From NCBI RefSeq assembly GCF_009727055.1, contig NC_052357.1, positions 10,377,114 to 10,441,113 of the forward strand: a stretch of 64,000 nt of DNA, written 5' to 3'. Within the stretch, counting starts at the first letter, position 1; every line of letters begins with the position of its first letter. Source of the DNA: Benincasa hispida (taxonomy: Eukaryota; Streptophyta; Magnoliopsida; Cucurbitales; Cucurbitaceae). This document shows, piece by piece, positions 57,954 through 64,000 of the stretch. The position numbers were made by a program, and so were the translations under genes. The notes under the pieces were generated by a model. It saw nothing but the letters and a program-made list of their open reading frames with translations. It was not told where the DNA came from and searched no databases.

Positions 57954-58414
57954 TATATATATAAAAACATATTATAATATCATTTCATAATAATATATTT
58001 TGTCATATCTATTTTCATATTTTAATTGATTAATTTTTTTATAAAGAATTATTTTTTTTAAGAAAAATAGATTAAATAAAATTAGTTAAAATTTAAATCA
58101 TATACAATTTTAAAAAAAATTATAAATTAATTATCCATATAAAAATAATTGAAAAGATAAGTCTAGTTTGGTTCATATAACTAAGATATACACAAATTTA
58201 ATATTAATTTATCAAACATTGTAACTATTTTTTTAATTTAAAATTAAAATTTATCAAATATTATCTTAATTCATTTGCATCGGTTTCTCTTAAGAGCACA
58301 ACAACCAACAATTATTTTAAGAGCTACAATAATATGAAACTAAACCTTAATATGAGACCACTTCATTTTGGTTTTCGATTCTGTATGTAAAAAAAAAAAA
58401 AAATGATGGGCTTT
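57241..58414. other. AT-rich intergenic stretch with a long AT microsatellite
   Basis: No gene seen. The AT microsatellite is 57883-57963. The ORF at 57169-57363 is a by-product of the repeat. Confidence 0.55.
57883..57963. repeat. AT microsatellite (about 80 bp)
   Basis: Nearly pure AT dinucleotide run with a few phase changes. Confidence 0.95.
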
Positions 58415-58640
58415 GGGCTATTTCTAAATATAGAAAAAATAATCAAAATCTTTATAAAATATAGTAAAAATTTTAGAACTATCCGTCATAGAGGTTGATA
58501 GATACTAATAGACTTCTATCGGTGTCTATCATTGATAGTTCTAAAATGTTGCTATATCTTGTAAATAGTTTCAATAGTTTTATCATTTGAAATAATTTCG
58601 CTATTTTGAATTGAATTTCAATAAATTATTTTAACTATTT
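58415..58640. mobile_element. TATC-rich palindromic MITE, copy 3
   Basis: Left arm TAGAACTATC ... GATAGATACTAATAGACTTC, right arm TCTATCGGTGTCTATCATTG ... GATAGTTCTAAAATG. TTTTAGAACTATC and GATAGTTCTAAAA are exact inverted repeats. Confidence 0.75.
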
Positions 58641-61236
58641 ATTAACAAGAAAAAATTTCAATTAATTTTTTAAAATATATTTGCCGAAAAAGAGGTGAAA
58701 ATATTTATTAAATTTACTAATATAAGTTTTAAATGTTAATTGTTGATCAAATAAATTAGAAATTGATAATGTTAATAAGTAATTTACTTAAAATTTATGA
58801 AATCTTGTAAAACTGGATAGTCTTTGGTGAAGAATTTTATTTATTTATTTTCATAAAAACATGATTTGGAATCAAATCATTCTCTCTGTCAGTATTCATT
58901 TAAAAAAAAAAAAAGAAATGGTCTATATTTCTGTTTTAAAAAAAAAAAAAAACATCTTCGTTTGAAATCACTGAACTTATCAATATTCTATTTACTGAAT
59001 TTATATTATTTTTAATATTAATGATGTGACTAAATATTAGTGGTAGTAATATCAAGCATTTCACTACAAAAATAAATATGGAGCATTTCATAGTGTTGTA
59101 TGGAGCATTTCATAGTGTTGGATTATTTATTTATTTATTTATTTTTATTTGCTGTTTGTCAAATTGATCATTGTATTTAATTTTAGTATTTCATATTTAA
59201 AATTCATAGATTAAATAACCAATAAATAGAAATGATTATAGATTTTTTTTTTTTCCGTTCATCAAACAAATTTGAATTAAAAAGGTTGAGTTCACTTTTA
59301 AAATACGTTAATTTCATATTATTTTAAAACCAGTATTCTCTTAGCTTTTAAATTTTCTTAAAATGTCATAGATTTTTTAATGAATATTTAGCTTTTAATT
59401 ATATACTTCAAAAATAAGATTTATTTTATATATTTATCTATTTCATACCTAATCAAATATATTTTCTAATTGTCATGGGTCGAATGTATCAATTTTCTTT
59501 TTTAAAATATACCATTTTGATTTTTTTTTTAAATAGAACTATTTTTCTTATTATTTAAAATTTACTCTATACCAAACAAAATATATCATTCTAAACAATT
59601 ATTTGATATTGATTTAAAATTTTAAATAACAAAATAATAAATAATTTATTTAAAAGTCTATTTCGGTTATTATATCTAAATAATTTTTTTTTTTTTAATT
59701 TTCCAAACACTATAATCTACTTTTTCAAGTTTAAATTGAAATTTATCATACACTAATTTAATTCATTTAATAGCTAATTTTTCTAGAAGTGCACTTGTCA
59801 ACAATTATTTCAAAAGCTATCCTACGCTAAATGAAGCCTAAATTCATCTTCATTTATCAACTTAAACTTTTTAATTTAAAATAGTATCAGAATAGATTGA
59901 CGTTTTCGCTCATTAATTTAAATTTTTGGGTCAATAGGTGATTTAAGAATGGGATCAAACCTTTCATATAAAATCATTCATATTAGTATCTAAAATCTAC
60001 TTATATTTAGTACGGTACAGTAATTTATTTGTTTACTTTAATTAAATTTATATTATTTTAAATTGTAGATTATATTTTTTATTTAAAAAATCAGAAATTA
60101 AATTATTATAAACCTAACGAATCCCACTGACTCGAAGGACTCAAATCTTTTGACAAGACTACAACTTTGTAATCTGAATATACTGAGCTATTTTGTTTGT
60201 TTTTTCTTTTCTTGGGTGTTTGATTTTACACTTGCATAGCTATTTTCCACCAATAAAAATATTCAAAGGGGAAGAAAATATTATCTAACTTTATTAAAAG
60301 AAAGATTAATTAAATTTTATAAGATAACAAGTTCTAACAATAATTCAAATTTTCAAAATTATTTAATGATAAAGTTTACTTTTATGTCAAATTTTGGGAG
60401 ACGCATGCCAAATGCATACGACTAGTCTAGGGAGAAAAAATAAGATGGCTAATTGTTACCATCCCAAGATTTTATTTTATTTTATTTATCTTTAATTTAT
60501 TTTTATTTTTAAATTTGTTTAAGTGTTCTTTTCTATATTTGTAAAAAAAAAAAAAGAAAAAGTCGAGTTAGTGGTTGGACCGAAAAAAAAATCAACTTAG
60601 AAAATGGATAAAGACAAATTTAATATAAAATCTAACAATTAGTACGATTTATAGACTTGAGATTGTGGTACCTTTTAAAATAAATGTTAGGAGCTGAATT
60701 TTTATAAAAAATGTAAGATGAAGCAAATTTGTGTTTGACAAAATTTAATTTTAAAGCATAAAAGTATTTGGTAGTTAAATGATATATAATTAAATTTACT
60801 TTCTTAATATGCTATCAGAAGATGTGATTCATAAATCTATTGTATGTAAGCCCATTAAATTGCTAAGTTATTTATTTAGAATTTTTATAATTAAATTACA
60901 AATTACATTTTACCAAAAAGAGAGAGAAATACACACTCTGCATGTTGTTAATTATTATTAATATTATTGTTTTGAAACAACATCTTGTCATTTCTTTACA
61001 TTACATGATAAAAGGTTGGAAAAAGATAAAAGTTTTAATGCACAAATGTTATTTGAATTTAACCTCTGTTTGATTTTTGTTGTTTCATCGATCAATATTT
61101 TAAATTTGCCAAAATAATAATAATAATAATAAAATAAAATATAAAGCATTATCATAATCTTTTACAAAAATGCTTCAAATTTCATTAGATTACTTATATA
61201 TGTGAAAGCATTAACATGATCACTTGACCACCGACA
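58641..61236. other. AT-rich intergenic stretch
   Basis: No gene seen. A 21-bp direct duplication (TATGGAGCATTTCATAGTGTT) lies at about 59077-59119. A copy of the repeat known from 54030-54340 lies at about 59850-59990 on the opposite strand. The rest is AT-rich DNA with A and T runs. Confidence 0.5.
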
Positions 61237-61246
61237 NNNNNNNNNN
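61237..61246. other. Assembly gap (10 N)
   Basis: Ten unresolved bases directly before a TA microsatellite (61247-61265). Confidence 0.98.
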
Positions 61247-61737
61247 ATATATATATATATATATAATACAATTCAAAGCATATTGATTCAAAGCAACTCG
61301 TTTTTGTCAAACAATTTTAAAGTTTTCGTTACTTAAATCGTGGTTGATGCTTGAATTTGTTTTGGATTCGGTGTTCTAATTGTGATGCTCAATGAGAAGT
61401 TGGTCAAAATTTTCAAAATAAAAAGATTTAGGGTAAATTTTTAAAAAATCCAAAATTACTAAATCCGTAAAACGATTATAATTTTTTCGAGGTTACTTCT
61501 AGAAGCAATGCTAATAGTAATTTTAAAGTATGTTTGATTTAACTTTTCAAGTGTTTAATTTTTTTTTAAAAAAATTAGAGTGTTTATCAACTACTCATAA
61601 TATCCTTTGAAACACTCTCAAAATATATTTTAGATATTTTTTTTATCAAAAGAGTTTAAATAAAAAATGTCTTTTTTAAAAACATTTTTTATGTCAATCC
61701 TCATATCTTTACTCGACTTTCAATGTATTACTTTTTG

Positions 61738-61836
61738 TCATAATATGTGGGATAGGAAAATCGAACCTCTATTGTAAAGTTAATTGTATAAACACCATAC
61801 TAATTGAACTATGTTCATGTTGATTAATATATTATT
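61738..61836 (-). mobile_element. SINE, decayed, reverse strand
   Basis: On the - strand the order is ATAGTTCAATTAGTATGG, then ACAATAGAGGTTCGATTTTCC with B box GGTTCGATTTTCC, then CTATCCCACAT. This is the layout of the SINE at 41792. No clear TSD. Confidence 0.7.
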
Positions 61837-62381
61837 TTTATAACAACTTTTTAGACCGTACATCTTAATATCGTCAAATTATATATATATGAATATTTTA
61901 AAAGAAACGTCAAACTATATTTATGATACTGCTATTTTGTCATTTTGTTTAAATAATAAATATTATGCAAAGTTATACTTTGTCACTTATGTCAACTATT
62001 TCGTCATTTTGTTAATAATAAAGAGATTACACAAAGTTATTATTTAAAGTTTACTCTTTAAATTTTCCTTTTGTCTTTTTTAACTTATATGGTTGGTAAA
62101 TTTGTAATTTAGCTTTAAATTAAATCATGTGCAAAGAATAAAATTATTTATTCATACCACACCAATTTTAAAAAGTGAAAAACATTTATTCGCGTCGTTT
62201 ATTTATCCAGTAATGTCAAATCAGTCAAATATTTATTACTACCATTTCGTCATCTAGTTAATAATAAAGATTAAGCAAAACTATAATTCAAAATTTTGAC
62301 ACTTTTAAAAGTTTATGGTTGAATAGTTTTTTTTTTTTCTATATTTTTCTAGAACTTTATGATTTAAGTTACATTTACCAA
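61837..62381. other. AT-rich intergenic stretch
   Basis: No gene seen. Two loosely similar phrases (ATTTCGTCATTTTGTTAATAATAAAGA at 62009 and ATTTCGTCATCTAGTTAATAATAAAGA at 62246, each a decayed copy) suggest a diverged duplication. Confidence 0.5.
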
Positions 62382-63030
62382 TTTGTAATAAAAATTGATA
62401 TAAACGAATGAGATTTCATTTATGGGTGAATTATAATAAGCTTGAATCATAAACACGATTGAATTGCTTTTGATCGCGTTTAACTATAATTATGAATCTA
62501 TCACATTTTATAGTTATTCGTCACTGTTACCATTTGACCCTAACGATAACGGTAATGATGACGGTAACGGTAAATGTAACAATAAATATGATAAATTCAT
62601 AATTTTCATATTGTTGCAGTAACAATATTTATAAGATAATGATAAAGGTAGTGAATCCCAGGTAATTTTCAACTGTAATCTGATTAAACACCTTTTATTA
62701 TTCAATCAGATTACATAATTTAATTCCAAATTTAAAGGCATACCCCACATGCACCAGTATAAGAAAGAAGAGATTTGTGAGTTTCAATTTCAACTCCTAA
62801 TTTCGAAAATCAACTTCAAGAACTTGGGTATCAGTGATGACAACATCATCACCGAGCACATTGATTGGGACACTCAACTAAAGTGGCTTTTTAACGAGAC
62901 CTATTGATAATGATTACGAAACCTAGGTAAATAACAATAGAAGTAATCAATTAGGACACATTTTTTACATTATCATTGATGAATTACTTTTTGTAAGCGT
63001 GATTTAATTTATAATTTAACTTTAAATTAA
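62382..63030 (+). repeat. GTTAC/GTAAC foldback repeat, copy 3
   Basis: It follows copy 2 in order: TAATAAAAATTGATATAAAC, CACTGTTACCATTTGACCC, CGATAACGGTAATGATGAC, GTAATTTTCAACTGTAATC, ACACCTTTTATTATTCAATC, then TGATTACGAAACCTAGGTAA and TTTTTTACATTATCATTGATG. It has one copy of the part that copy 2 has twice. The ORF 62514-62705 is a by-product of the core. Confidence 0.85.
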
Positions 63031-63944
63031 TCACATGTTGTTACTGCTCTAAACAAATAATGAATTTATTTATATCACATCAATTTTAGGAAATTAAAAA
63101 AAAAATAGTGAAAATTTGTGGATGGGAAATTTCAAGGGCAATAGGTTTTGCACCACACCAAAACAGAATAAAAAGACAGCTTAATTACAAAGAGACACCA
63201 TTTTCACCGAATAAAGGTTTGAGATCAAAAAGAACGAGCCGGGGAGAAACAAGAATTTTCGAAACTCTTTTAAAAAATAAAAATAAAAAATCGAAGCTGG
63301 CGCATCACAATATGAAACCGACGGTCCAGATTCAGTACCTTTCTGCCTCATTGGATACACGTATATATAATTAAAAAAATCATAAAATTCAAATAAATAT
63401 ATGTATGTATAATTGTATTTGAGGTAAAAAAAAAAAAAAATCTTTTTAATATTAATAATAAGTTCGGGTTGGCAGATTAATTTTTGTTAACCTATGAATC
63501 AATCAAATCCAACCCAACTAAATTATAATCTAATCGAATTTTTTAGGTCATCGAGTCTTTCGAATCTACTTGTTCAATTTAAATTATTTTACTCATTAAT
63601 CGCGTTTAATGTTAATAAAACATGCAGTTTATTTGGGTTCTTTTTATTTTACTTTATATCAAAATATGGAATCTCTCATACTAACGTCAACCCCAACTAA
63701 AACATATTTTAAACATTAAATATATGAAAAAGAGATACATTTTTCTACTATAATAAACATAAAGTCTTCTCTTCCCATGGACTGTTAAATGACCTCATAA
63801 TCGATTAAAGTGAGGTTAGTTTAGCGATAAATTATGGTATACTATATTTTTAATCCTCTATATATTTTTTATAAAATAGGTTAAAATATCATTTTGATCT
63901 TTATATTTTAGCTCTTTAATTTTAATCCTATTTTTAAATATTTA
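63031..63944. other. Intergenic stretch
   Basis: No gene seen. The ORFs 63108-63374 and 63494-63700 have no motif. About 63880-63935 looks like one arm of the foldback MITE at 40382-40713 (AAAATATCATTTTGATCTTTATATTTTAG). Confidence 0.5.
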
Positions 63945-64000
63945 GGTCATGTTTGGTAACCAGTTCGTTTTTTGAAAATTAAGTTTATTTCTTCTCATTT
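63945..64000. mobile_element. Tourist-like MITE, second copy, cut by window end
   Basis: After TTA (63942-63944) it starts GGTCATGTTTGGTAACCA and continues GAAAATTAAGTTTATTTCTT, as in 52086-52345. Confidence 0.8.

Overview
This is nuclear DNA from a flowering plant, almost certainly a eudicot. It has one large multi-exon gene with plant-type GT-AG introns, Ty1/Copia and Ty3/Gypsy LTR retrotransposons primed by initiator-Met tRNA, SINEs, MITEs and a very AT-rich intergenic background. The repeat families remind me of Cucurbitaceae (melon, cucumber and relatives), but that is an impression and not a demonstration. No bacterial-type operon, CRISPR array or clear novel system is present.

Layout. 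Bases 1-11000 hold a decayed Ty1/Copia element on the + strand. Its 5' LTR is cut by the window edge. The tRNA-Met primer site, gag, integrase, reverse transcriptase and RNase H remnants follow. Its 3' LTR is split by an inverted solo LTR (8356-10242) with a perfect 5-bp target duplication. Bases 11001-14589 are intergenic and 3' flank. Bases 14590-25773 on the - strand carry the only confident protein-coding gene, coatomer subunit beta' (beta'-COP, COPB2). I could resolve 24 coding exons that join in frame to 911 residues. Its promoter and 5'UTR occupy about 25774-26168.

Directly upstream of that gene lies a Ty3/Gypsy element (26169 to about 35785). Its 5' LTR has taken three later insertions: a partial LTR, an inverted solo LTR, and a forward solo LTR with TSD ATGCT. 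Its internal region is only about 2 kb, with gag remnants and no pol. Two single-N gaps inside the solo LTRs are flanked by exact 92- and 93-bp duplications, which look like unmerged contig ends.

Bases 35800-64000 contain no gene I can support. They hold SINEs (one with an 8-bp TSD), a Tourist-like MITE with TTA target sites and a second copy cut by the window end, a foldback MITE with a 9-bp TSD, palindromic TATC-rich MITEs, and a three-copy family with a GTTAC/GTAAC foldback core. There are also older retroelement fragments, AT microsatellites, two further N gaps and one GC-richer orphan ORF (52559-52807).

beta'-COP is a housekeeping secretory-pathway protein of the COPI vesicle coat. The rest of the window is the transposon landscape around it. 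The points most worth a second look are the split start of COPB2 (ATG alone in exon 1, then a 21-bp microexon), a tandemly duplicated splice acceptor in its intron 8, the nested solo LTRs, the assembly duplications, and two uncharacterised repeat structures.
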